The notes under the pieces are model-generated. The model saw nothing but the letters and a program-made list of their open reading frames with translations. It had not been told where the DNA came from and ran no database searches. Of a stretch of 64,000 nt of DNA, positions 56,202 to 64,000 are shown one piece after another. Every line of letters begins with the position of its first letter. Positions within the stretch are counted from its first letter, which is position 1. Position numbers and translations under genes: made by a program. This DNA comes from Paenibacillus_AB hodogayensis (GTDB lineage Bacteria; Bacillota; Bacilli; Paenibacillales; NBRC-103111): NCBI RefSeq assembly GCF_039536325.1, contig NZ_BAAAYO010000010.1, positions 992,001-1,056,000 on the forward strand. Reading direction: 5' to 3'.

Positions 56202-56566
56202 TTATTGATTGGACACATAGAAGTTGTATATTCTGTATGAATGATTCGTTTTAATTTGATCTCCTCTATAGAGACCATTTCTCGTTTTCCATGATGTCAG
56301 TACGATTTCTTTACTTAATTCAATGATCTCGTCCGATTCGTCGACCTCGGCCATATCCCAAAATCTAATGTCGGCTATTTCATGATCGTCTTTCTTTAAG
56401 GTGCCTTCCTTGTAGCTCACTTCAAAAGCAATATAAACAGTCGTAACAACTACGCCCGAACGATCCTGTGTTCCAGAACGCATTCCAACAATTCGCCCTG
56501 CTTCCGTTTCCAGTCCGGTTTCTCCTTGTAAAGGACTCCCCCGACTTGCACCGACAGATTATTCAT
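56202..56566 (-). pseudogene. NUDIX hydrolase, internal deletion and frameshift
   Basis: The remnant starts with a good ribosome site (GGGAGATGATCC) and a normal NUDIX N-terminus MNNLSVQVGGVLYKE. The next bases are in another frame and encode ETGLETEAGRIVGMRSGTQDRSGVVVTTVYIAFEV..., the segment that normally follows the Nudix box. The box itself (GX5EX7REUXEE) and about 30-40 codons are missing, and the frame changes at AAGGAG, as if a deletion joined two such sequences. In the first frame translation stops after 38 codons. The 3' part (56202-56483) stays open for 93 codons. No functional hydrolase is expected. Confidence 0.7.
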
Positions 56567-56681
56567 TGGATCATCTCCCATTGGTATATCACAAAAAATA
56601 CCATATAGAGGAAACGTGTCACCAATATTTATTTCGAATAAGCTTTATTCAAACTACCTATTGCATGAAAACCAAGGGGCG

Positions 56682-57293
56682 TCAAACCAAATCTTTCAAT
56701 TCGTAGTACGCGTCTCTAAGCCACGGATGAACAACGCGAAGGTTGTCTCGTTGTTCCCACAAATAATGAATGTATGCGAAGGCTGCATGATTCAAAGATT
56801 GATCAAGTTGTTGCGTAATTTGATTCAAATAGGGTGGTTGATCGGCTTGGTCCCATTCAATCTTATCTGCAACAAACAAAATCTTGTCTAATCCTGTAGA
56901 GTTCTTCCTCAATGTTGTGTGGCAACCAACTGCATTAAGAATGTCCTGATCTCTAATTTGAAATAGATCCCGAGCCATTTCCTTCGAGATTTTCTGATGA
57001 ATGATCATGGGGTAAGCCTCTTCTTCAGGCAATACTTCGATACCTAGCTCACGGGAAACTTGAATCCTTGCACTATTGGGGAAGACCGCGCTGATATCAT
57101 GCAAGTAACCAGCAATTTCAGCCGCTTCCACATTTGCATCAAACCTTGCAGCTATCCTTCCGGCTTCCTTTCCTACCCGGATACAATGCTCCGCTGTCTT
57201 TGGACATTTGTTGTTTACTAAAAAGGTATAGATGTCTTCACTCACATTTCCAGACAAAGTATGTATAACAAGGGAATGATAGATTGACTTCAT
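56682..57293 (-). CDS. HD-domain hydrolase, YqeK-like
   Basis: 203-aa metal-dependent HD-superfamily protein resembling YqeK, which cleaves diadenosine tetraphosphate symmetrically. Metal motifs: H in KTAEHCIRVGKEAGRIAARF, HD in EIAGYLHDIS, H in HQKIS and GCHTT, and D in LFVADKIEW. These match the HD pattern H...HD...H...D, which supports activity. The start MKSIYHS is behind GGGGGG. Base composition here (56.6-57.7 kb) is visibly more AT-rich than the neighbouring genes, so this pair may be a later acquisition. Confidence 0.82.
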   Translation of the reverse strand: MKSIYHSLVIHTLSGNVSEDIYTFLVNNKCPKTAEHCIRVGKEAGRIAARFDANVEAAEIAGYLHDISAVFPNSARIQVSRELGIEVLPEEEAYPMIIHQKISKEMARDLFQIRDQDILNAVGCHTTLRKNSTGLDKILFVADKIEWDQADQPPYLNQITQQLDQSLNHAAFAYIHYLWEQRDNLRVVHPWLRDAYYELKDLV

Positions 57294-57330
57294 AAAACAA
57301 CCCCCCGCCGCATCATTGTTCCTCAAGGTC

Positions 57331-57651
57331 TCAAGACAGGTAGTTCATTTTCTCTTCCTTTTGCTTCCACATTCCGCTTGCTATCACACATCCTATAATC
57401 ATATAACTTACAAACCAAATAACGCATTTTTTAACAAAAGCCGAAACATATTGGGTGTAAAGGGCCTTTTCAAACTCGGATGTATTTATCTCAATCATTG
57501 TTATCACGAACCATACTGCAAATAATAAAATCCCGATTAAAAAACCTCGCGAGCCAATGTACCTTGCTCTTCCTTTTTTTCTGATCGAAGACCATCTTTT
57601 CAAAAATGCCAATTCCTTATCTGACAAGCCGGCTTTCTCGATGGTAATCAC
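57331..57651 (-). CDS. Small membrane protein, function unknown
   Basis: 106 aa with two membrane helices: about 37-53 (FLIGILLFAVWFVITMI) and 72-93 (CVIWFVSYMIIGCVIASGMW). The N-terminus is charged (KAGLSDKELAFLKRWSSIRKKGRARYI) and would face the cytoplasm. GTG start with only a modest upstream GAGCGGGA. Encoded 37 bp upstream of the HD hydrolase on the same strand and similarly AT-rich. No family recognised. Confidence 0.6.
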   Translation of the reverse strand: MITIEKAGLSDKELAFLKRWSSIRKKGRARYIGSRGFLIGILLFAVWFVITMIEINTSEFEKALYTQYVSAFVKKCVIWFVSYMIIGCVIASGMWKQKEEKMNYLS

Positions 57652-57746
57652 TCCCGCTCATAACCTTCTCCAGTCCACGTCATTCTTAAAATATCCCTAT
57701 ACTGTTTATTTGACGGAGAGACAACCATTCCTCCATTCTTTTTTAT

Positions 57747-57874
57747 ACAAAAAAAGAGATCCGCAAGCAACGGGCCGCGGATCTTCCAAGTTATATATTC
57801 AAAAAGGGGGTCGTCTTTTATTATAGGCGCTGCATATTAAGGGAAGATGAAAGAAATATTTCAATTGTATTACA
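57747..57874 (-). repeat. Long repeat, copy A (terminator plus promoter-like block)
   Basis: About 128 bp, closely matched by copy B (59598-59726). On the - strand, in order: TGTAATACAATTGAA, a conserved CATCTT box, an 18-bp variable spacer, TATAAT (57820-57825), then AAAAGACGACCCCCTTTTTGAATATATA. It ends in a hairpin AGATCCGC/GCGGATCT (57757-57784) with a conserved loop and seven T residues. It looks like a self-contained unit of about 65 nt with its own promoter and terminator. It also ends the flippase transcript. Confidence 0.75.
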
Positions 57875-57916
57875 CTTGTACATCAAGTCCTTCACTCGGC
57901 CGGAAGCGGCAGTGCC

Positions 57917-59515
57917 TCACCGCCGGAACCGCCTCATCACCTTCTGCACCGGCGCAGGCAGCCGGCCCGCATCTTCGGCCGTGACAACCTTCGTCAGCGC
58001 GAGCAGCGCGATGTAGGCGACCAGAACGACCGCGCCGACGAGAATCGCGCCGATCATCGGGTCGAGCCAGTTGCCGAACGGCTGCACATACGTGCGGGTC
58101 AGCAGCTCGGCTGCGAAGCCGGCGGCATAGACGACGATTGCCGTGACAATCAGTCCGAACCATTTGCCGCCCATGATGGTGTAATTGACATGCTTGCGCA
58201 GAACGACGAGGTTCAACTGGGTCATGACTATAAAGCAAAGCGCCGTTCCGGCGATAATGCCGTATATGCCGAACAGCGGAGCGAGCAGGAAACTGCATGC
58301 CAGCTTGACGGCAATGCCGATGGCGACATGGACGATCAGAGGACGCATCTGCCCGATCCCCATCAGCACCGCCCCGGATGTTTGCATGACGATTTGGAAC
58401 ATCGCGCTTGCCGTCAGCAGCGCAATCGTGCCGGTGCCGGTATCGTTAGTGAACATGAACACGTTGATTGGCCGTGCGGCCGCGCAGATCGCCAGTACCA
58501 TAGGCAGCCCCGTAATGACCGAGATGTACAAGGCTTTGGACGCTTGCGTGCTGACGGTGGCGTAATCTTTCTTGGCATAAGCTGCCGAGATGACCGGTAC
58601 GGTCGACTGGCTGAGCGCGATCGCGAGAATAATCGGGATGCCCGCGAGCGACTGGGCCCGTCCGCCCAGCACGCCGAGCGCGTCGACGGCGGCTTCGTAG
58701 GTTACGCCCGGCTGCAGCAAACCGACCGTAATCGTCGTGTCGATCGCATTAATCAGCGGAACGGCCAGCGAGAACAGGACGATCGGCACGGATACCCGAA
58801 ACAGCTTGCCGAAAATATCCCGGTAGCTCATAGCCCCGGTCGGCGTGCGGTTGCCGACTTGGCCCGTACGCCGGTCTTCGCGGCGCAGCTTGAAGCTGTA
58901 ATACAGCATGACCAGCAGCGCGCCGACGCTGCCCACGACGCCTCCGAACGATGCCCCGGCAACTGCCCAATCGTGGCCCCAGCCCAGCTCGAGAAGCACG
59001 TAAGCAAGCAGGATGGCGGCAACGATCCGCACGATCTGCTCGATGATTTGGGATATCCCGTTCGGGGCCATCCTCTGGCGGCCTTGAAAGTACCCGCGCA
59101 TAATGGCGATCAGCGGGAACAGAAGCAGCGCCGGCGCGAGCGCCCGGGTGGCGAGAGCGGCCGCGGGCACCTCCGACAACCGTTCATAGAATGGAGCTGC
59201 AACGAACAGCAGCACGGTCATCAGCACGCCCGCACTGAGGGCGAACATAGCCGCAGCGCGGTAGATGCGCCGAGCCTCGTCAAACTGCCCGAGCGCGGTC
59301 CGCTCGGACACAAGCTTGCTGAGCGCGCTCGGGATGCCCGCCGTCGCTACGACGAGCAGCATCATGTAAATGTTGAATGCATTGGAGAATGTGGCCATAC
59401 CGGAATCGTCCAGCAAATGAATGAGCGGAATGCGCTGCGCCGCTCCCAGCACCCTGGCGATCAAGGCGGCAGCCGCCAAGATGACCGTACCTTTTACCAA
59501 CGAATCTTTCGACAA
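57917..59515 (-). CDS. Lipid-linked sugar flippase, YtgP/SpoVB (MurJ-like) family
   Basis: 532-aa polytopic protein with about 14 membrane helices, of the MVF/polysaccharide-export superfamily. It resembles B. subtilis YtgP (MurJ), which flips lipid II, and SpoVB of spore cortex synthesis. Shared blocks: SLVKGTVILAAAALIARVLGAAQRIPL, GIPSALSKLVSERTALGQFDEARRIYRAA, and MRGYFQGRQRMAPNGISQIIEQIVRI. The TTG at 59515 is preferred because the YtgP-type N-terminus begins there and AAGG lies upstream; an ATG at 59557 would add 14 residues without a ribosome site. Flanked on both sides by copies of a ~128-bp repeat. Confidence 0.88.
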   Translation of the reverse strand: MSKDSLVKGTVILAAAALIARVLGAAQRIPLIHLLDDSGMATFSNAFNIYMMLLVVATAGIPSALSKLVSERTALGQFDEARRIYRAAAMFALSAGVLMTVLLFVAAPFYERLSEVPAAALATRALAPALLLFPLIAIMRGYFQGRQRMAPNGISQIIEQIVRIVAAILLAYVLLELGWGHDWAVAGASFGGVVGSVGALLVMLYYSFKLRREDRRTGQVGNRTPTGAMSYRDIFGKLFRVSVPIVLFSLAVPLINAIDTTITVGLLQPGVTYEAAVDALGVLGGRAQSLAGIPIILAIALSQSTVPVISAAYAKKDYATVSTQASKALYISVITGLPMVLAICAAARPINVFMFTNDTGTGTIALLTASAMFQIVMQTSGAVLMGIGQMRPLIVHVAIGIAVKLACSFLLAPLFGIYGIIAGTALCFIVMTQLNLVVLRKHVNYTIMGGKWFGLIVTAIVVYAAGFAAELLTRTYVQPFGNWLDPMIGAILVGAVVLVAYIALLALTKVVTAEDAGRLPAPVQKVMRRFRR

Positions 59516-59597
59516 ATTGTCCGTACCTTCTTCCGCGAATAATGACAACTGCTCCATTATACACCGATTTGCCGGCGAACTCACCCTTTATACGCTG

Positions 59598-59726
59598 ACA
59601 AAAAAAGAGACCCGCTAGCAACGGGCTGCGGGCCTTTCCATTATATATATTCAAAAAGGGGGTCGACTTTTATTATAGACGGGCTTGATTAAGACAAGAT
59701 GAAAAGCAGATTTCAATTGTATTACA
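59598..59726 (-). repeat. Long repeat, copy B (terminator plus promoter-like block)
   Basis: Second copy of the repeat at 57747. The conserved blocks TATAAT (59672-59677), GACCCCCTTTTTGAATATAT and the hairpin AGGCCCGC/GCGGGTCT (59608-59635) are kept. The base change in the stem gives a G-U pair only in the - strand RNA, which favours a - strand transcript. The 18-bp spacer between CATCTT and TATAAT has the same length but a different sequence. It overlaps the stop of the aldo/keto reductase gene by five bases. Confidence 0.75.
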
Positions 59727-60687
59727 GATTTGTCGCATTTGCTCGAACCCATAAGGCCGGGGTCACAAGCAGCTCGGGAACGCGGCGGAATTCGCTCTCA
59801 ATGCGCGCCCTAGCCCGCTCCGATACGGCCGGACCGGCCAACAGCCGGACGTTGTCGTCGAGCTGCTCCGGCTTCTCCGCGCCGATGACGAGCGCGTCTA
59901 CGCCGGGGGTGTCCCGCACATAGCCCATCGCCAGCTCGGCGACGGACATGCCTTCTTCGTCGGCGATCGCGGTGAGCCGGGCCAATGCGTCGCGCGCAAG
60001 CCCGGCCAAGGGCTCGGCCAAGCCGTCGGCGGAGCGCAGCAGCAAGCCTTGCAGAAACACGCTGCGGGCGACCACCCATTTGCCGTCGGCGCGCAGCTGT
60101 CCAAGCGCTCCGCCATCGATGGACCGGCGGTCCAGCACGTTGAGCGGCAGCTGGAACACTTCGTATATATCGTCGCGAATCAGCTCTCCGCAGTAGGCGA
60201 ACTGCTCGTCGGAGTTGGCGCCGAAGGAAAGGCCCGCTCGACCGATCAAGCCGTCGCGGCGCAGCCGCCTCAAGATGTCGGCCACAGACGCGCCATACTC
60301 CAGCAGCACGGCCGGGTCGTGGATCATCAACGCCGGAAGGGTACTTAGCCCAAGCCGCTCCAGTATCGTTTCCACCCGTCCGGCGATTCGCTTCTCCAAT
60401 TCGGCGCGGTCCAGCAGCGGCTCCGCCTTCAGCTTCGAGACGATGAACGGGACCGGCTTGGAGGCAAAATAACGCCCCAGCTTCAGCTCCGCATCGCCGT
60501 ACTCCAGGGCGGTGTCGAAGCAGTTGATGCCGAGCGCCGCGCAGCGGTCGAGCAGCGCGTCGGCATCCGCCGGACCGCTGCCGTTGGCGATGCCGTAGCC
60601 GGTTATGCCGAGCTGGGCCGTGCCGAGCATGAGCCTGGACAGCTTCAGGCTTCCCGGTCCGCGCAAAGGCGCTGCAGTCGTCACCAT
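59722..60687 (-). CDS. Aldo/keto reductase
   Basis: About 321 aa, aldo/keto reductase fold. SRLMLGTAQLGITGYGIANGSG, the catalytic Asp/Tyr in NCFDTALEYGDAELKLGRYF, Lys in FIVSKLKAE and His in PALMIHDPAV are present. Like L-galactose or rhamnose-related AKRs, it lacks a long C-terminal tail. It is last in the operon with SDR, deacylase, MBL and Gfo/Idh genes. Its start overlaps the SDR stop: ATG 60687 or GTG 60684 (GTGA), after GGTGGAG. A role in sugar or polyol oxidation is inferred. Confidence 0.88.
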   Translation of the reverse strand: MVTTAAPLRGPGSLKLSRLMLGTAQLGITGYGIANGSGPADADALLDRCAALGINCFDTALEYGDAELKLGRYFASKPVPFIVSKLKAEPLLDRAELEKRIAGRVETILERLGLSTLPALMIHDPAVLLEYGASVADILRRLRRDGLIGRAGLSFGANSDEQFAYCGELIRDDIYEVFQLPLNVLDRRSIDGGALGQLRADGKWVVARSVFLQGLLLRSADGLAEPLAGLARDALARLTAIADEEGMSVAELAMGYVRDTPGVDALVIGAEKPEQLDDNVRLLAGPAVSERARARIESEFRRVPELLVTPALWVRANATNL

Positions 60688-61472
60688 GCGCTCCACCCGC
60701 CATCGACTACCAGATTGTGCCCGGTCACATATTTCGCCGCATCCGAGGCCAAATATACGACGGCTCCTTTAATATCCGAGTCATCAGCCATGCGGCCGAG
60801 CGGAGTCCGCTCGATATAATTGCTTACGAACGACTCGGCGCGGATCTCGTTGTCCGTTCCGACAGGATTGTAGCCGCCCGGACTGATGCAGTTGACGCGA
60901 ATGTTGTGCTTGCCGTAATAATTGGCCAGCCATTTGGTCATGCCGACCATGCCCCACTTGGCGTACGTATACTCGATGCCGCTGCTCATGCCGGTATCGC
61001 CGTACACCGGAAAATGCGGCCCCAATATCCCTTGAATCGAGCCGATATTGACGATCGCGCCGCCGCCCCGCTCTCGCATCGAGCGTACCGCCGCCTTGGA
61101 CATCAGCATGAGCCCGAGCCCGTTCACCTGCTGGGCCGCCAGCCAGCCTTCGGCCGTCGTCTGTTCGATATCGTTCAGGCCTGTGCGGGATACGGAGTTG
61201 TTGATCAGCACATCGACGCCCCCGTACCCGCTCTCCGCTTCCGCAACAAACCGGCCGATGTCGGCCTCGTCGCTCAAATCGAGCCGCACTCCGTGCGCCG
61301 CATACCCCCGTTCGCGCAGCTCCGCGGCCTTGAGTTCGCATTGCTCCCGGTTGCGGGAGGCGATGAGCACGGTGGCCCCCGCCTCGCACAGCGCCTCGGA
61401 GATGTGGGTACCGTACAGACCCGATCCTCCGGTTACGACGGCGACTTTGCCGTCCAGTCTGAAAAGCTGCAT
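60681..61472 (-). CDS. Short-chain dehydrogenase/reductase, sugar-acid type
   Basis: 263-aa classical SDR. Cofactor motif VTGGSGLYGTHISEALCEAGA with VLIASRN, NNSVS in place of NNAG, Ser in VNIGSIQGILG, and YTYAKWGM (YxxxK) intact. The C-terminus KYVTGHNLVVDGGWSAW is typical. Similar enzymes act on gluconate, fructuronate or related sugar acids. The start was placed at MQLFRL with GAGGG nine bases upstream; an ATG three codons earlier sits too close to it. In the same operon as an M14-like deacylase and an aldo/keto reductase. Confidence 0.9.
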   Translation of the reverse strand: MQLFRLDGKVAVVTGGSGLYGTHISEALCEAGATVLIASRNREQCELKAAELRERGYAAHGVRLDLSDEADIGRFVAEAESGYGGVDVLINNSVSRTGLNDIEQTTAEGWLAAQQVNGLGLMLMSKAAVRSMRERGGGAIVNIGSIQGILGPHFPVYGDTGMSSGIEYTYAKWGMVGMTKWLANYYGKHNIRVNCISPGGYNPVGTDNEIRAESFVSNYIERTPLGRMADDSDIKGAVVYLASDAAKYVTGHNLVVDGGWSAW

Positions 61473-61498
61473 CACATTCATACCCTCTGGTCCCCCCG

Positions 61499-62587
61499 TC
61501 ACTTCATTTCGCTTTGCGTCGGCGCGATCATAAATAAAGGTTCGCTCTTGCGTACGGCCGGAGTGCCGGGCAGCATGACGACAACGCCGGCGCGGGCCGC
61601 CACGACGCGGTGCAGCTCTTGGCCGTCGAAGCCGTATATCGCCCCGATCGCCGTCCCGGCCTCCACAGCGGAGCTCAAAGGCACGCCGGGTATGAAGAAG
61701 CCGTCCGCCTCGGCCGTTTCCGAGCCGTCGAAATTGCCGTCGCCGTATATACGGCGCAGCGCCGGCTGCATGCCCCGCCCCTGCCCGGTATCCGCCGCAG
61801 CCGCAGCCGCCGCGGTCTCTTCTCCGGCATCGCCGCCGTGATCGGCAGCCTCTGAGGGGCGATGCGCATCCGGGGCCAGCATGCTCAAATGACGCAGCAG
61901 CCGGTAAGCCCCTTCCAGAAACGCATCCGCGTCTTCCCTGCGGATGCGCCGGCCGCCGTAAGCCTCCGTATACAGCCACGGCACGCCCAGCTCGAGCGCC
62001 GAGGAGACGCTCCGGCCCGGCGCGATCGATTCGTGCGCCCAAAGCAATTCGATGCCGAACGCCTCCGCGGCTTCCCGGCACCTTCTCCCCAGCTCCGTCC
62101 TATCATTATGATAATACCCGACAAGCGTGGATACGGCATAGTGAGTGCCGCCGCTGTGCAGGTCCAGCATAAAATCGGCCTTGGCGATAAAACGGTGGTG
62201 CAGCTGCCAAGCGATTCGCTCGGTCGGCATCCCTTCCAGCTGGCCGGGAAATACGCGGGCCATGTTAAGCCCATCCTCCGGCGACGTCCGCGTTCCTCCG
62301 CGGTAAGAGAGCGGATTCGCCTGCGGCACGAGCACGATCGACCCGGTCAGCCGCTCCGGCTCCAGCTCGCGGTAGAGCCGGAGCACCGTCTCCACGCCTT
62401 CGTATTCGTCGCCGTGCACGCCGGACAGCACGAGCAGCGTCTTGCCGGGCTTTGCCCCGTCGATCTGCAGCACCGGCAGCGTAAGCGGCACGCCCGTCCC
62501 GATATCGACGTTCAATTCGAAGCTTCGCTTCGTCCCCGGCACCGCAGCCCGGACGTCATAGCGGTCTATGTCCATGCGAAAAGCCAT
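61499..62587 (-). CDS. Succinylglutamate desuccinylase/aspartoacylase (M14-like) family protein
   Basis: 362-aa zinc-dependent deacylase. Zinc ligands are seen in LSGVHGDEYEGVE (H, E) and DLHSGGTHYA (H), and the catalytic Glu in WLYTEAYGG. Arg/Asn blocks (ANPLSYRGGTRTSPEDGLNMARVFPG) bind the carboxylate. The C-terminal beta domain (AAVEAGTAIGAIYGFDGQELHRVVAARAGVVVMLPGTPAV) is biotinyl-like. A low-complexity insert of about 25 Ala/Gly/Glu-rich residues near 243-268 is unusual. It would hydrolyse an amide or ester in a small acidic compound. AAAGGAG precedes the ATG. Confidence 0.85.
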   Translation of the reverse strand: MAFRMDIDRYDVRAAVPGTKRSFELNVDIGTGVPLTLPVLQIDGAKPGKTLLVLSGVHGDEYEGVETVLRLYRELEPERLTGSIVLVPQANPLSYRGGTRTSPEDGLNMARVFPGQLEGMPTERIAWQLHHRFIAKADFMLDLHSGGTHYAVSTLVGYYHNDRTELGRRCREAAEAFGIELLWAHESIAPGRSVSSALELGVPWLYTEAYGGRRIRREDADAFLEGAYRLLRHLSMLAPDAHRPSEAADHGGDAGEETAAAAAAADTGQGRGMQPALRRIYGDGNFDGSETAEADGFFIPGVPLSSAVEAGTAIGAIYGFDGQELHRVVAARAGVVVMLPGTPAVRKSEPLFMIAPTQSEMK

Positions 62588-62750
62588 ATTCGGATTCTCC
62601 TTTGCCGCCGGGCGGTCGTCCGCCCGGGTAATTGCCGATTCGCGGTTGCGTAAGAAGCGTTATGCCCGCAGCGGAACGAATGTATCGTTCTATCGATCAT
62701 TCCCGGTATTCGTCCGTAAAGATCCATGCTCCGCGCTTGCCATCGCCCGT

Positions 62751-63485
62751 TCACACGATGCTGAGCGGCTCCAAGCCCCGAACGAAGCGGTCGTTCGCCA
62801 GCCGGATCGCCTCCCGTCCATCGCGAGTCAACGCCTCGCCGTGCCCCGGATAAAGCTGCTCGACGTCCAGCAGCGCCAGCCCGGCGATCGTCTCCCGGTA
62901 CCGGTCCATCGAGAAGTCCGGCGTGTCGATCACCGCCAGCCTCCCTTCGGCAAATACCGCATCGCCGGCAAACAACGCCTTCAGCTCCGGACAATAGGCG
63001 GCGATCATATCGAAGCTGTGGCCGGCGGCGGAGACGATGCGCAGCGTCAAATCGCCCGAGCGGATGTCTTCGCCTACCCGGACGATCCGGTCTATCGGAC
63101 ACGGAGCCAGGCGATACCACTCCGGGTACGTGCCGGCTGCTCGCGCCTGGGCCAGCGACGTGCGGATCTCGTCCCCGCTCTCGACCATGACCGAGGTCGA
63201 AGCGGCCGCGATAACCTGTACGCCGTACCGCGCCTTCCATTCCGCCGCGCCTCCGGCATGATCGGCATGGCCGTGCGTCAGCAGCAGCTTGCCGATCCGC
63301 TCCGGACGGACGCCCCGCTCCGCAAGCCTTCCGAACAGGAGCTCCGGCTCGATGCCGGAGCCGGCGTCGATAACGATCGTCTCCGCTCCCGTCTCCAGCG
63401 CGTAGACGTTGCAGTCGTAAAAGCTGCTAAGCCGGTAGCCGAGCCCGCCGCCGCCAATGACGCTTACTCGATCCGTCAGCCTCAT
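62751..63485 (-). CDS. Metallo-beta-lactamase fold hydrolase
   Basis: 244-aa MBL-fold protein with the zinc motif H-G-H-A-D-H (LLTHGHADHAGG), a downstream His in VSAAGHSFDMIAA, Asp in ALFAGDAVF and His in LYPGHGEAL, a complete dinuclear zinc site as in glyoxalase II or lactonase types. Lactone or thioester hydrolysis is plausible in a sugar-oxidation operon: dehydrogenase products are often lactones. The start overlaps the stop of the Gfo/Idh/MocA gene (ATGA), so expression is coupled. Confidence 0.88.
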   Translation of the reverse strand: MRLTDRVSVIGGGGLGYRLSSFYDCNVYALETGAETIVIDAGSGIEPELLFGRLAERGVRPERIGKLLLTHGHADHAGGAAEWKARYGVQVIAAASTSVMVESGDEIRTSLAQARAAGTYPEWYRLAPCPIDRIVRVGEDIRSGDLTLRIVSAAGHSFDMIAAYCPELKALFAGDAVFAEGRLAVIDTPDFSMDRYRETIAGLALLDVEQLYPGHGEALTRDGREAIRLANDRFVRGLEPLSIV

Positions 63486-64000
63486 TCGGCCACCGCTTGT
63501 CTTTCCTCTAACCGGATCGTCTGCCCCCGGACGGCGGATTCGCGGATCGCCGAGGCAACGCGCACCGCCTTCCAGGCGTCATGCGGGCGCAATATATCCG
63601 AAGGCCGGCCGGACTTGACGCAAGCGATGAAATGCGCCAGCTCGTCGGAAAGCGGCCCCCCCTGCTTGCCGTGAATTTCGTAGCCCGACAAAAAAGACGG
63701 GTACTCCGCCGATGTCCCTCCGATGACCTCCAGCCCCCGCTCGGGATCGCGGATCGTCATGCTGCCATCGTCGCCGGTAATTTCCGTGCGCACGTCCATA
63801 AAAGAAGGGGCCCCGGACGGCAGCAGCCAGTTGTTCTCCAAAATGCCGAGACCGCCGCGGCTGAATTTCAGCATCGACCAGATCAGATCCTCCGTCTCGT
63901 GCCCGGAGCCGGTACGGACCGCCGTCACCTCGACAACGTCGTCCTCCATCAGCCAATGCATCATGTCGATATCGTGGATGCCCAATATGAATACCGGAGA
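63482..64000 (-). CDS. Gfo/Idh/MocA family oxidoreductase, C-terminal part (partial)
   Basis: The last 172 residues of a sugar or polyol dehydrogenase; the gene begins beyond the right edge. GIHDIDMMHWLMEDDVVEVTA is the start of the C-terminal substrate domain, with the His-Asp (GxHDID) signature of the family. Later blocks include ILENNWLLPSGAPSF and LSDELAHFIACVKSGRPSDILRPHDAWKAVRVASAIRES. It is first among the visible genes of a five-gene operon. It probably makes the lactone or ketone handled by the MBL and SDR enzymes; this order is inference. Confidence 0.88.
   Translation of the reverse strand, partial: SPVFILGIHDIDMMHWLMEDDVVEVTAVRTGSGHETEDLIWSMLKFSRGGLGILENNWLLPSGAPSFMDVRTEITGDDGSMTIRDPERGLEVIGGTSAEYPSFLSGYEIHGKQGGPLSDELAHFIACVKSGRPSDILRPHDAWKAVRVASAIRESAVRGQTIRLEERQAVAE

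Noticed and set aside
58190..59542. 450-codon + frame opposite the flippase gene
   Set aside because: Rich in His, Arg, Gln and Asp with no hydrophobic core; it mirrors the membrane protein on the other strand.
61862..62653. 263-codon + frame opposite the M14-like gene
   Set aside because: Antisense shadow; the - strand frame has zinc-site motifs and operon coupling.

Overview
The window reads as chromosomal DNA of a GC-rich, endospore-forming member of the Bacillota, most likely Paenibacillaceae (Paenibacillus/Cohnella-like). Reasons: strong GGAGG-type ribosome binding sites with frequent TTG/GTG starts, a Sda sporulation checkpoint gene, a YutI/YuzB/YutJ-type redox cluster, a DUF2515 gene, LtaS- and YtgP-like envelope genes, CtaA, and many ABC sugar transporters, AraC regulators and glycosidases. 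No rRNA, tRNA, CRISPR array, prophage or intact insertion sequence was found. Family assignments come from motif recognition; no database search was run.

Region by region. 0-2 kb: end of a sensor kinase, then an ABC exporter. 2.1-11.4 kb: an amino-sugar/peptidoglycan salvage locus: ABC sugar importer (binding protein and two permeases, no ATPase), two near-identical PIG-L deacetylases, an RpiR/MurR-type regulator, a NamZ-type exo-muramidase without a signal peptide, a tandem GNAT acetyltransferase, and divergent murQ. Two promoters in it carry the same operator palindrome between -35 and -10, so it looks like one regulon. 11.5-17.7 kb: FAD oxidoreductase, orphan sugar-binding lipoprotein, AraC regulator and GH95 fucosidase-like enzyme. 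17.8-20.7 kb: type II NADH dehydrogenase and ferredoxin/flavodoxin-NADP reductase. 20.7-24.9 kb: two ABC modules, one led by a YtrA-like GntR repressor with its operator. 25-27 kb: a preQ1-I riboswitch with a queuosine-precursor transporter, a ComB-like phosphatase, and sda with DnaA boxes.

27-41 kb: Rpn-type nuclease, alpha/beta hydrolases, acetylxylan esterase, YhgE-like membrane protein, Gfo/Idh/MocA oxidoreductase with a divergent AraC, HxlR with a divergent aldo/keto reductase, a stalk-domain protein, an LtaS-like enzyme and a 5'-truncated esterase. 41-50 kb: respiratory and Fe-S functions: DUF420, an A-type Fe-S carrier, MqnE, a YutJ-like flavoprotein, YuzB, the NifU-like YutI, a UbiD-type decarboxylase and CtaA. 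MqnE plus the UbiD enzyme points to menaquinone synthesis by the futalosine route. 50-57.7 kb: a large secreted protein, thioredoxin, an SPFH protein paired with a ribbon-helix-helix protein, DUF2515, a decayed NUDIX gene and a YqeK-like HD hydrolase. 57.7-59.7 kb: a YtgP-like lipid-linked sugar flippase between two copies of a ~128-bp repeat that looks like a small-RNA unit. 59.7-64 kb: a five-gene catabolic operon running off the right edge.
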